The notes under the pieces are model-generated. The model worked only from the letters and a program-made list of their open reading frames with translations, did not search any database and was not told the origin of the DNA. From positions 682,001-746,000 of the forward strand of contig CADCXC010000010.1 in NCBI GenBank assembly GCA_902806595.1: a stretch of 64,000 nucleotides of DNA, given 5' to 3'. This document shows, piece by piece, positions 32,728 to 45,053 of this stretch (within the stretch, counting starts at the first letter, position 1; each line of letters begins with the position of its first letter). The DNA is from Pyrenopolyporus hunteri (Eukaryota; Ascomycota; Sordariomycetes; Xylariales; Hypoxylaceae). The position numbers were made by a program, and so were the translations under genes.

Positions 32728-34560
32728 GGTCCCCTAGGGAACTCCAGCGATATCCAGTCGAATTGCCTACGAAGCTAAGCAGGATAGTTACGAGCCGCTT
32801 ACGGAGCGAGATAGGACGAAAACATCACGGTGGGTCGACAAAGCGCGAATTTGTATAGGTGTTGTTCAGCCGAAGTAAATAATCTAACGAAGATAGGTAG
32901 GATGGATGGTAATATTTCGGTTCGAATGTTGGAGATACGAATAGAAGAGTGCGCTTAACTTAGGAGTGGTAGATGTATTCAGTAAATGTATTCAATCGGG
33001 CTTAATGACGAAAGGGACAATAATTAAAGGTTCTAGAGCCCAGGTCCGCCCGTTGTCGGTAGCGCTAATCCAGGAGGAAGGCTGCTGGACAATCACTGCC
33101 TAATCCGTCCGCGGGGTTGCTGAGCCTGCTTTTAACGGATTTAACCCCCGGCAACGTTACTATAGGTAGGTACCTAGGTACCAAGTTAGCAGTGGCTAGG
33201 TATATTATGTAAGGTCCAAATCGTCGGGATGAGGTCCGTGCGAATCTTAGCAGCCCCGAATTAATTAGGTACCTGCCTACGGTACGTACATACAACCAAC
33301 CAGCGGTGAAGTAAATCGGTACACCTCGAACCCCGCACTGTGGAGGAGTATATATGTAGGTGCGCAAGTTCTTTTGTTGCAGCCACATGTGGCGCAGTAT
33401 ATATCAACGACATCGAACATCTCGACGAGGTGCAACAGCTTCGTTGGTGGTGTCATGCCACGAAGAATTTGTTTTGAAAGATTAAAAGTTACAATACTGA
33501 GAAATCTAGGGAGCATCTTGCTGGATAGTAACTTTCCATACAATTTATGTATCTATTACTCCATCCTGGCACCATAGAAAAGGGGATATTGTCTCGTCTC
33601 CCGAAACTCGGCTTTTTTGCTTAACAGTGATGTAAATCTAGGATTTGAGGTCTATGACAAGTTAAAGGACGTCATTAACGTAAGCCCAATTTGTTTATTT
33701 GATTTTCGGGCTTTGACAACACACGGACACAAGTTCGTAGTGATCCACCCAAAATCTACATACGGATAGACCTAACAGAGAGTGGACAGGACTTTCAGAT
33801 CTCTAAATTATATTTACTCTATAGGTTATACCTAAGTGAGTGTCCTTAATATCGCCATTCGTTTGAAGTATACAGGCCAAGCGCTGCACACTACTGCCCT
33901 AATATAGAATCTGTTCCTTAAAATTATAATCCTAACTGATGAAGAGCTCACTTGGGTGTAAGCTTCTATATAAACTACTTAGAAGTTCCACATGAGCTCA
34001 TCTTTATCTTCTAGATACAACGATTAGTATATTTTAGGAAAGATATCATGGCTGTTTAGTATTATGAGGTTTTTGCTTCATAAGCTCAGAGACCTGCTAT
34101 CAACCCGAATGTATTCATCTATTAATGATTTATGTTTCTATTTGCAAGCAAAAATAGCTTTAGAATATAATTAATGAGGCTATGATACGATCAGATGTCG
34201 TGCCGCACGCGCAATAAACTAAAGGTGAATACTTATAAAATTCCAATTATCCTAAGGGGCGTGCATAGCTGTAGCTCCCATCAATTCTAGGAGCGATTGA
34301 TTAGATTGGGACGTTTGGATATATAGACTCTAACTCGCGGATAAAGAAGCTACGGTATTCCCATCTATATTGTCTCGTCTAATCTCTTTTTCCCTCCTGG
34401 CAGGTACTAGCTTGAAGGTGTACCAGTAGGAGTGCATCTGATTGTACACCAGAGTACCAGGTTCGCGGGAGAAGGTCGAAAAACAACAGTCAACACTATG
34501 GAAATTATTTTCCACTCTTTACCACAGCCCCTAACTTAAATTCTCTCCAGCGGAAGTGGC
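32728..34560. other. Intergenic AT-rich region
   Basis: Upstream flank of the F-box gene. A palindromic TAGGTACCTAGGTACC cluster lies at 33166-33182. 33,600-34,330 is AT-rich with no coding signal. Confidence 0.45.
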
Positions 34561-35649
34561 TTTTTGAAGACTTGTAGCCACACAAGCAAACACCTTTTTC
34601 CCACCGTCTTGCAGGTCTCGTCGACTTCACTGATCTTTCAACCTTTTCCCAACTCTTACCTCTTTCAACTTTCTCTACTACTTTACATCAACTTTACATC
34701 GACTTTTGTACATTCTTGCGGATACGATTGCGATACATGGTCTTGACAGCCAGTCTCTAGGTACCTATCAAAGATCAGAATTCCTTCTTAGTTACATCTT
34801 ATTTTCCCTGATACCTCTACCAAGGTACTTACTCCGTACCTGTCGCCCGGGAGAACCGCGCAGCAGCAGTTCCTCTTTTTGAACCTACGCCAGTCGCGAC
34901 TTTCAATCGCTCCTTCCCTCTTTCCCGCATTTTCTCTGCTGCCTTCGAATAGCGGATTGAAGCTCGGGCCTTACCTAAGGGGCAAACGCACCGTGTCTTG
35001 TGGTTAGTATAGTTCCTTCTATTTCCAACCCTTCGCATCTCCCTCCCCCCAAATCTTTTCGCGGACACGAACAACATAACATCACGCGCGGCTCTTCACT
35101 ACTCTTCACCACTCTCCCTCCCATTTACCATTCTTCATACACACAACCCAAACTTCACATCTTATTCTCCCCTACCTATCATTATTGCCTGCGTATCTAT
35201 CCACATGCTACTTGGCCATTAATCAAGTACCTGCTGTGATGATCGTCTCCCTTCTTCTGTGACTAAAGACTTCTCTTTTTCCAAAGCATCCTCATTATTT
35301 CAAACTCCTCTATCAACGACGTGCCTGAGTCGCGCAAGTTCTGCGAATCGTGCAACTTATCCAATACACCCGACCGACGACGAGGCTACTACTCAACGTC
35401 GCCAACAATAACAGGTACGTGCATCATAACATATTACACCACGCCTTTTCATTTACATTCCTACCCCCTTCTTAATCCATAATCTCTACTGGTATCCTAT
35501 CATATTTTTCAAGACGACAACCCGATTATTATCTACATCCTCTTTCTTGCCTTCCAATATTTGACTCGCTTCTTGTCACTACTACCTATGGATTTGATTC
35601 CTGCCAACTAACTTTGAATCTAGGTTCGGTGACGGTAACCTCATTCAAT
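34561..35649 (+). promoter_or_regulatory. Long pyrimidine-rich leader with a 5'-UTR intron
   Basis: About 1.1 kb of C/T-rich sequence precedes the coding start. A probable leader intron runs from 35415 (acag|GTACGT) to 35623 (ctaactttgaatctag), with a CTAAC branch site. Long spliced leaders are common for regulated fungal genes. Confidence 0.55.
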
Positions 35650-38551
35650 ATGTCGTCGAACAAGCACAACGACGAGCCTGGTCGCACATCCCCTGTCCGA
35701 ACCACGCAGCTCTCTAAAGCTACTACGAGCACAACTCCGCGACGTCTTCGCTTCACCAATTTGGATGAAGCTCACCGTAAGATCACTTCCAAGAGTGTTC
35801 CACCCAGCCAAATCCCTCAACAGGCCGGGGAGGAACAGGGTAACGAGAACCAAGATAACTCGTCCTTGGATGATCAATCTGTCGACGCGACCTCTACACA
35901 GTCGCATCATGACTTTCTACCCAATCCCAGCTATTCCTCATTCGGGCGATCACTTACCCATATTTATGGTGTCCCTTCAGCTCCGGAGTTAGACATGCCA
36001 TCCCCTCGACGAGAGCGCGGCATGGTTGTCAATGCTTTAGAGCAGACTGTCGCGGAGCCCAAGGCAGGTACGCCCCATAACGAGCCTGGAACCGATCAGA
36101 ATCCCGCGCATCCCGCAGGCCTGATAGAGCCCCCTCCTCGCCAAGGCGCTGCTACGCGATGCGGATTTCGAGGTGAGGACACGCGCAATGCGTACCATCC
36201 TTCTTTCCGAGCCGGGTCTCTTTCCTCTGGCCCTCCGCAGATGAATCTGCCGGATTTGCCCTTCCGCCATAGACGGTCTAGATCGGCGCTCCCAGATATC
36301 AATAGGGTCAGCTCTCCTACCGCTGATACAACAGTGTCTGACTCACAGCACCTCCTGAACGCTGAAGCGCAAGTCAATGAGCTTCAAGACGCACGCCGAA
36401 GGGCCCTCACACCTCCTTCCCGACTCCCCATTTGGCGCGACCTAAGGAACGTCCAAGTCCGCACCAATGATCAATATGTCAACGATACTGTGTCTTCCTT
36501 CGATGCCACAAGCGGATCAAATGACGACCCTTTTAAGTACGACGAACAAGACTTCCAAGCTACTCTATACCCCTCAAAAGAGAGAGAGGTCAGTCAGGCT
36601 CTCAGGCGTGTAAGCAGAGTCGGTGAGGCTAGTGAAGCTACCATGGTTACCCCCGAGGGCAGTCCCTACCGCCAGGGACAGCAAGTGTCGGGCCTGAATT
36701 CTCGCGGAGTGACTGCGCTTTCACGCACCAAGAGACCTGAGGCGCAAATTTTCGACTCGTCGGCATTACAGCCAGCTCAGACGAAAAAGGACGAAGGCAT
36801 CAACGTTCGAGTGGTTATCAAAACGCCACCAAAGTCACAAAAAGGGAAAGAGAAATGCGTGAATGCCAAAGAGCCCCCTAAGAAGCTTGGTCCGAGCGAG
36901 AACAGCTTGCTTGGAAGGCTAATGCTCCGAGACTCAACCGCTGATGGGACCTGGGTCACCGAAGATGCTAGTGAGTTCATTAAAAGCACAGGAAGTAGCA
37001 TTGCCGACTTCTCCGATGAAGACGACGAAGCGAGGCCTCCTAGCCCATCCGGCTCGCCTACCGCTATCTTACGACATCCCGCCGGTAAGAATAAGCCGGA
37101 ATCGTATGAGCTACGGACTTTGAAGAACACCAAACAATCCGTGCTCCTCCCGAAGACTCGCGGCTTACGTCTTAGTGCATTCCCGCAGAACTCTATGCGC
37201 AGATTTTCGGGCGGTAATAAGGAGGGTGCTGGTCCAAGCCACTTCCAACGTACCTCAACTCGCGGACAGTTGAACCCCTTTAGTCGGAACGATAGCTATC
37301 AGAATCTGGACTCCGAGGGCAACTTTCCTTCTAAGTTCGCTCGTAACGGCTCGTCCCGATACGACTTCCGTGACTCTCTGTCGGATTATGATACTAGCAC
37401 CCAGGGGGACAGAGTCATCTCCGGGATTTCCCTGGGCGGAATAGAGATGGCAACGATTTCCGAGCACTCTGAGGGCGGGGATGAGACTATCATGCCTGAC
37501 CCGGAGCCCGCAGCCGGCCAGGAAGCGGAAGCAAGCTCGGCACAGAATTCTCAGGGCAAGGCGCAAAAGTACGTACCGCGCCTTGTTGATCAGGATTACC
37601 CCGTCCGCAATGGCTACTGGTACAAGGAAGAAAAGAACCGACACATGGCATCTGCTAGCCAGTGCTCGTTTAACGGAGAACCGATCACTGCTCAGTCAAA
37701 GTTCGGCTTCGATCTTATTTCTCTAGAGGAAGCGCAGCGTAAGAACAAGGAGCAGCGCGAGAGTGGTGAGCAGGATGAGACCGAGTCGGCCGGAACCCGA
37801 TATCAGCGCGCCCTCAGTTCTTCGTCAAGCCGCGCTCTACCATCATCGAGCCCTGTCCAGCAGCCAAAGCCTGTCTTGGATAGAAGAGGTCCTAGCTATG
37901 TCGCTCCCAATCTGTCAATCGACTTTAGTCCCTCATCGTGTGGTTCTCTCAGAGAGGCCTTTAAGGGTAAGACTACGTATGATACTATTTCAGAGCCCCT
38001 ACTAACAGAATATAGACACTCCATCCCCGTTCTCGGCGACTAGCCGCCCCGACTTGACGCCGAAATCCAATAAAGCAATGAGGCCTCTAATATTATCTCG
38101 ACAGAACCCATTTGTAACGCCTCGCAATAAGTCGACGGGGCTTCGACAGTTCCTCCTTGGGCGAAATAGGTCGAATACTCCGGCTCAGAGGACAAGCAGC
38201 CTCAGGAATGTCTCAAATGGGACAGTCATCCGCCACCCTATTGCCAACGAGAGTGGATTAAGCCTGGCAGCTATGGAGGCAATCATGGAGTCGAGTATAT
38301 CTGCGCGCGGCCGTCACCGACGTAGGCAGTGGTTCCATTTAGTTGCAACCCTGTCTATTGTCTTTCCGTTTATTGCGATCCTGTTCCTTACAGGACATCT
38401 TAATCAGCCATTGATCTGGTATACCAAGGGAGAAGTGCGCCAGGTGACGACCAGACAGAGGAACTTCATCAGGAACGCGTTCTTGTTCCAATGCTGCCTC
38501 TATGTTATCGCAATCTCTGTCACCGTCGCGATCACCATTAGGAAACACTGA
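35650..38551 (+). CDS. Uncharacterised large protein with two C-terminal membrane helices
   Basis: Model: exons 35650-37966 and 38016-38551, joined by a 49-base intron with a perfect ctactaacag branch site, giving 950 residues. Without this splice the frame stops at 38041. I do not recognise the family. Residues 1 to about 770 are hydrophilic, Ser/Pro/Arg-rich and probably disordered, with repeated SP/TP sites. A conserved-looking block near 645-690 reads VDQDYPVRNGYWYKEEKN and SKFGFDLISLEEAQRK. The last 80 residues hold two hydrophobic helices (WFHLVATLSIVFPFIAILFL and FLFQCCLYVIAISVTVAI), so a tail-anchored or hairpin membrane protein is likely. The spliced leader suggests regulated expression. 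Confidence 0.8.
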
Positions 38552-40067
38552 GTTTCTTAATACATCCACTATCAGAATAGTTCCCCGGTGAGGTTGATTA
38601 GGCATTTCGAGGGGACCATAGGGGCATAGGTCCACGGTGAAGACCCATTCCAGGAGCCCTTAAGACCAGAATTTCCACGCAAATCACAGTCTGATTACTG
38701 TATTTTTATTCATGCATGCGCCCCCCGCTTTTCGACATAATAACATTTCCTGGCGCCTATCCCCGTCTCTGAATACGAAGTTGAGTAAGGCGCGTTGCCA
38801 GCAGCATTCTTGGAGACCACAAGGAATCCTTATCATTACATAGGATCTTGTCTCCTCTGATATCGACCTGAGTTATTAGTTCATTTGGAAGGAAAGGGTC
38901 TCTTGCACGTGCGATTGCGATTTGACAAAGGATTCTACGCACAAGTTTAGTCGGTTGACTAATTACAAGAGTGTGGCTTTGCCCACACTAGTTGGATGGT
39001 GGTCACCTATCCACATCAAGGGGATATGAATGAATGAAAAGGGATATCGAGGTTTACCATGAGTTTTACCGGCAAGGGTCTTCGGTTACTGGAGCATAGC
39101 GTGAGGTGGTTTGAGCATAGTTGGGCTGGACGGACGTTTGCATTGTACCCGATCCTATACGGACGGAATGTTGCTTGATTTAAGGTACCTACCTACCTAG
39201 CATAGGTCAATGGATTGTACCATATACCCATATTGGGGGTGCTCTTAAGCCTTGTAGATTGAGTAGATGTGTAGGAACGTCGTAGGTATTGTATTCCCCT
39301 ATAACTACTTATAGCAAGGCTAGGTATTCGTAGGCTAGATTCATACTCATGGCTAACTTGGTTAAATGATGTATTGTCAAACACGGAAAATACCTAGATG
39401 AAGATAATATATATTACTTGTAACTTTCGGTGGGTTCTCACCAGTTAACATAGTCGTGTTGAATCCGTCGGCAATGTCTTTTCGAATGACCCCCTGAGCG
39501 ATGGAGATCCATCCCTGCCGTCGGGAATTCCACGTAGTCTACTATACCCATTGCACACGAGTTCATATCTACGAACTTCCAGACACCTAGAATTCTCCCA
39601 TAGTTTTAGAGGCGCTGTAAGAATATAAAGGATCTATCATTAAGATTAATATCCGCTATATGCACAACCTCTCTTTATACTGTCCGCACATAGGCCGGAC
39701 ACGCAACAATAATAGGTCAGTACAGCATGAAACGAAATCCACCGAAATTATGTACTCGGTGCGCGGCTACGATATCAACTTTGATGCCAGACCGCCGACC
39801 AACCAACCAACCAGCTGGCTTCTCGCCAGATTATCGACCTACCTAGGTACTTACCTATCTACTTGCCCTTTCCTTTCCTTCCCATTCTCCCTTTCTTTTA
39901 AAAATGTCCATCGTCGCTTCATACCTCGTACTTCGCCTCCTTTTCTTTTTTTTATAACATCCGAGCCCTCAGTTCGCCCTGTCCTGGGTGCTTACTGAGG
40001 GCTATCATACCTAAAGCTCAAAATCAACTCCCAGCCCCGATCTCAAACCCAAAAGTCAAGTCTGAAT
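38552..40067. other. Convergent intergenic region
   Basis: This is 3' flank of two genes. TACCTACCTACCTAG motifs occur at 39185-39200 and 39838-39860, and an (ACCA)n stretch at 39796-39812. No gene is seen. Confidence 0.45.
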
Positions 40068-43000
40068 CTAAACCTCCCCGTACACAATCTGGCGCAAATG
40101 CTCCCTCTCGCCGCTCTGCTCGCACATGGCGCGGAACATACCCGCGCCGCCCGCCTCGCCGCCCGGGCGCTCCCACAATTCCCTCGGGGGGCCGTACTCG
40201 GCGACCCTGCCGTCGCTCAGGACGAGGATGCGGTCGAAGTCGGCGATGGTGCTGAGGCGGTGGGCGATGACGAGGAGCGTGCTGTCGCCGAACTCCTCGC
40301 GGATGCTGCGCTGGATGAGCGCGTCGGTCGTCATGTCGACCGCGCTGGTCGCCTCGTCCAGCACCATCACCTTGGGCCGGGAGACGATCGCGCGCGCCAG
40401 GCAGAGCAGTTGCCGCTGCCCCTGCGAGAGGTTCAGGCCGCCCTCGGAGATGGGCGAGAGCAGGTTCCGGAAGATGTTGACGTTCTTCTTCCCCCGCCCG
40501 CCGCTGGAAGTCGGCGTGCTTGTCCCGGTGGCGATGGGCGTGTCGGGCACGGAAAGGTTGTTGCTTTCGTCCTCGGAGATGAGATGGACGCGCGCCAGGG
40601 AGTCGAAGAGCTCGGCGTCGGTGTGGTTGTCGAAGGGGTCGAGGTTCGAGCGCACGGTGCCGCTGAAGAGGACCGGGTCCTGTGGAATGATGGCTAGTCG
40701 GCTGCGGAGATCGTGCAGCTTGATCTTGGAGATATCTAGCCCGTCGATGCGGATGCTTCCTGATTTCGCTTCTAGGAAACGGAAGAGCGCGAGTGTCAGG
40801 GATGATTTCCCCGCGCCAGTGCGGCCCACGACGCCTATACGCTCGTTCCTCTCGACCGTGAAGTTGAGGCCTTTCAGCACGGGCGGCAGGTCTTCCGCGT
40901 AGCTGACCACGAGGTCGTTGACTTCTACGCGGCCCTCCGTCGGCCAGGCGGCCGGCGGGCTGGCGCCCTCAAGGCTCTCTGTCGGCAGCTCGGTATATTC
41001 GACGATGCGCTCTGCCGCATTCATCTCCAGCTCCACGTTCGCGTAGTGGCGGATCGTCCACATGACATGATTCGAGAATTCGAGAGCGAACGCCAATCCG
41101 AAGCCGGCGAGAGCGGCGTCCATATTCGGTGCCAAGAGGATAAGAGTGGCCATGAACGAGGCGAAGAAACTCCCCACTACCGCCATTCGCCATCCCATCC
41201 AACGGATAAACAGCCAGAGGTGCCAAGTCGCTACGGTCCAGTCGTCGAGTTTCGCGTACATGCGTTCGATGTAGGTCTGAGTCTTGTCGAACGACCTGAT
41301 CGTCTGGACGCCGGTCAACGCCGAACCGAACTGTTCAAACACCGGAGACTTGGTGATGGACTCGAGGCGCTTCACCGGCCTAGCTCCGTGGAGGTAGCGG
41401 ATTGCGTAGAATGTGCAGACGGCCAGAAGGAAGAGGGCCAAGATAATGATAAAAGGCGAGACGAATAAGCTAGCGGCTACGACTCCCAGGAGGTTCATAA
41501 AGGAGGAGCCTCCAAACGCTATCGAGTACGCTACGTGGGTGTCGAGGACGTGAAGATCGGCTGTGAACCGGTTTAGAATCCTACCGAGAGGAACTGTATC
41601 CAGCCACCGGAGTGGTGCTCGGAGCACGACGAAATTGAGCTTGGCAAAGAGCTGCCTGGAAGCACGTATCGAGCCGAGGAATATGAAATAATAGCGGAAC
41701 GTCGAGACGATAGAAGTGACAGTCGACAGGAGAACGTAAATGCCAAGGTAGAATGCCAGACTCTTCTCCGACTCGGTCATCGGACGAACCATGCTATCCA
41801 TCGTGAACTGTTGTACGTCGATCTGGTATGTATAAGCCTGCATCCTCGTCTGAGCCTCGATGTCTTGTCGATGTTTTTCGTACGAGCCTGTCCATATTCG
41901 AAGCCACCATGAACGTCCTACCGTCAGAGACTGCACAAATAAGAAGAGGAAGAGAACACCAGACCAAAACCACCACGAACCGCCGTGCTTCAGGTACGCA
42001 GCGTAGACTTTTCCCTTGACGGCTCCCCTTTCGCGCGCCTCCTCCTCCACAAACTTACGGGCCTGAGCCTTCGAGGGAACTCTAGCTAGAGGTTCTCCAT
42101 TGGGTTCCACACCGGCCTCAGATGCTTCTTCGGAATTGATGGCAGTTGAACCTTCATCATCCTGGGCCTCCTGCTCTGGTTGTTCGTGACTCTTGATCTG
42201 CTGCAGAGTTCCGGTTTGTTCTAATTCTGAGACGAATCCAGCATTGAGCACACGGCCATTACCAAGCTCAACCAGATACTTCGCCCTTGGTTCGCAGAGG
42301 GCTACGTGATGCGTCACCAAGATCCTGGTTCTCCCAACACCAAGCTCGCCAGTAAGACATTTTTCAAAGATGTGGCGGCCTACGTGAGCATCGACAGCGC
42401 TGAAGATGTCGTCGAGAACGAGTATGCCGGCACGAGAATAGATGGCTCGCGCAAGGCTACAAGAGCTCGTGTTAGCACAAATCCTGAGGGTTCGAGGACA
42501 TATAGAAATCTGTATTCGGCACATCAACGCAAATAGTATGCATGTTAAACCAATAGCCAAAGGTTTAAGAGGGATATTAACTTACGTGATTCGCCACCTC
42601 TGTCCACCGCTCAGGTTGATACCGTTGGCGCCAATCTCGGTGTTCCCTCCGTCGCTGAACATTTCCATATCTTTCGTTAGGGCGCAGACCTCAATCGTCT
42701 TGTTGTATCTGTAAGAATCATATGGCAGGCCGAATAAGATGTTCTCTTTAATAGTCGCATTCTCGATCCAGGGTATTTGCGCGACGAAGGCGATGGCGCC
42801 GGGAATAATCCAGTTGTCCCTGTTTGCTTTCTGGTCGTGGCGCTGAGAGGGTGCTCGAGGCACGCTGACGGATCCGGCCAGGATGTCGACTTCGCCTAGG
42901 ATAGCTGCCAGCATCAAGCTCTTCCCGCTCCCAGTTTTTCCTGAAATGACGGACAATTCACCCTTGGGGAACTTTATATTGACATCACGTAAGACAAATC

Positions 43001-45053
43001 GATCTGGATCCTCCTCGTCCTCATCGTCTTGGTTGTCCGAAGGCCATGCAATAGATGCTTTATCAAACGTAACCTCATCCGCTTCCTTGGTAATCTTCGA
43101 AATCTCCGCGCCCCTTAGGTACGCGTCCATCCGCTTGATGGAGACCCACGCGTCGACGAGGTCGGTTGTTAGTTGGGGGATCACGGATAGCGTAACTTCG
43201 AGCGCCCTGAAGACGCCAAGACTTACGAAGGCGACCGAAGGGGAGAGGGTACCATTTATAGCTGCGTAGACGGCAAGGGTCACGGCGGCGAGCATGAGCG
43301 GGCTTGTGATCCAGCACCCCATAATGATGAGGTCGTCGATGAAGGTTCTCCAGACGCAACTAAGCTCCCGTTCCCGGACCTCGCCGATCTTCTTCTCCCA
43401 TTGCGGCTCGAGGGCCGAGAACTTAATTTGCCGGATCCCTTGCAGAGCCTCTGAGACAACCTCCATCTTCTCGTCCCGGACTTTCATTAGACGGTCTTGG
43501 GCGTCCGAATAACGCTTCGAGGCGTAAATGTTTACGGGCATTACGGCCAGCATGGTTGAGAACCCCGCTAAAAGCGCTTTCCACCCAAGGAGTTCAATAA
43601 GGAAGAGCAGCGACACAATTAGCTTGAACAAGCTTCCAGGGAAGATGTTATTGAACGCGGCGAAATCCGATACCCGTTTGGCATCGACGCCTATTAAATT
43701 AACGGTGCTCTGCTTGCTCTTTTTGAGCTGCTCGGCCTCGTCCTCTTCGTAGTCGTCGAGATCCGGTCTGTCGGCGGCGGACGCTTCCCCTACCTGGGCG
43801 GCAATATTCGGCTCGGTCGATCCCGAGGAAGCTGCCATCTTCTGTTTTTTGCTAGCTTCTTTGACATCTTTACGCCTCATGGACTTCTGGAAGATGAGCG
43901 CCGATAGCTGGGCGCGAATCGGTATGCATAGCTGCGCCCACGATATCCAGTAGACGTACGCCTCGACCCATGACTGCGCGAGGACAGCTACCGCAATCAA
44001 GGCAACCCAGACCCAGGCTTCGTAGCCGAGGCGTTCATGATCTTGTCGCCGCTCTAAAAGGTGGAGCAACTGCAAGGCAACCCACTGGGGCGCCAGGTTG
44101 AGAAAAGAGGTAACGAGGGTCAGGATCCATTGGAGCGTGAAGTTCCACTTGTGAGCAGCGATAACAGAAATCCAGAGTGGGCCGGTAAATTGACGGCTTT
44201 CCCAGTTTGCGGTCGTTTCTTTAGATCTCGTGTAGCGATCGGGCCTAGGAAGGTCAGTTAGGTCGAGGTTATCCTTCTCGGCGGCTAGGCGAAGCAGGTA
44301 AGCAGGCCAGCTCCAGTTAAGGCGGCTCCACGCCGATTCCGTATGCAGCCTGTCGACTAGCTGACCCTCGTGATACACATCGGGCCGTCGAGGAATTGAC
44401 AAGCTAGCGACAGCTAGACAGACAGTGGCACCTAATTCCACTACGTGCAGAGCGAAAACGCCGGTGGCGTTTTTGCTTAGTAGAAGCGCAGCTACATCGT
44501 TATCTTGGGCTGCAAGGACGGCGGTGAGGATGACGGAGGAGAGGAAAGACCAGATGCCGAGGTCGTAAGCAGCCACCGAGTCTCGGCTGGAGGCGACGCA
44601 AACAATCTGCAAGACTAAGAGTGTCTGCGCCGAGGTGCGAGAAGAATACGTCAGTCCCTAGGTATACATAATCTGACGGATCCGAAATTGGGATCGGATG
44701 TTGGATGTGTGTAACTGTGAGCTTACCCAAATCATAACCCCGAGCCAGTTCGCTAAGAACAAGCCGCTTTCCGGACTCTGCGTGGCCAACGTCGAAATCA
44801 CGGCGAGTGCTATCGACACTCCCAACCCGGTCAGCGAGAAGAAGAGCATGGCGGCCTTGGGGACCTTGGTGCTGAAGGCCTTGACGGCCTCCGGCGTGCT
44901 CTTGCCATCTTCGTCCTCGTAGACTTCGGTTGAGAACTTAGAACCGCGGCCACGCAACCGACTCAAATACACGGCGGCGGGGATGGAGAGCAATGTCACA
45001 GCACCCAATCCAACAGCTGAAGTCGCAAGCGCTAATGATTTATCATGAGACAT
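40068..45053 (-). CDS. ABC transporter, ABCC (MRP/Ycf1-type) full transporter
   Basis: Model on the minus strand: exons 45053-44727, 44657-42586 and 42456-40068, giving 1595 residues. The layout is an N-terminal hydrophobic TMD0 and linker, TMD1, NBD1, TMD2, NBD2, as in full-length MRP proteins. NBD1 has GKTGSGKS, QIPWIENATIKENILFG, LSGGQRWR and LVLDDIFSAVD. NBD2 has GRTGAGKSS, LSQGQRQLLCLARAI and VMVLDEATSAVD. Members export glutathione conjugates, drugs or metabolites at the vacuole or plasma membrane; the substrate is not readable here. NBD1 has Asp after the Walker B aspartate (LDD), where a catalytic glutamate is usual, as in other ABCC proteins, so NBD2 (LDE) should be the main hydrolysing site. 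Confidence 0.92.

Noticed and set aside
40098..40697. 199-codon plus-strand ORF opposite NBD2 of the ABC transporter
   Set aside because: Antisense shadow of a conserved nucleotide-binding domain.
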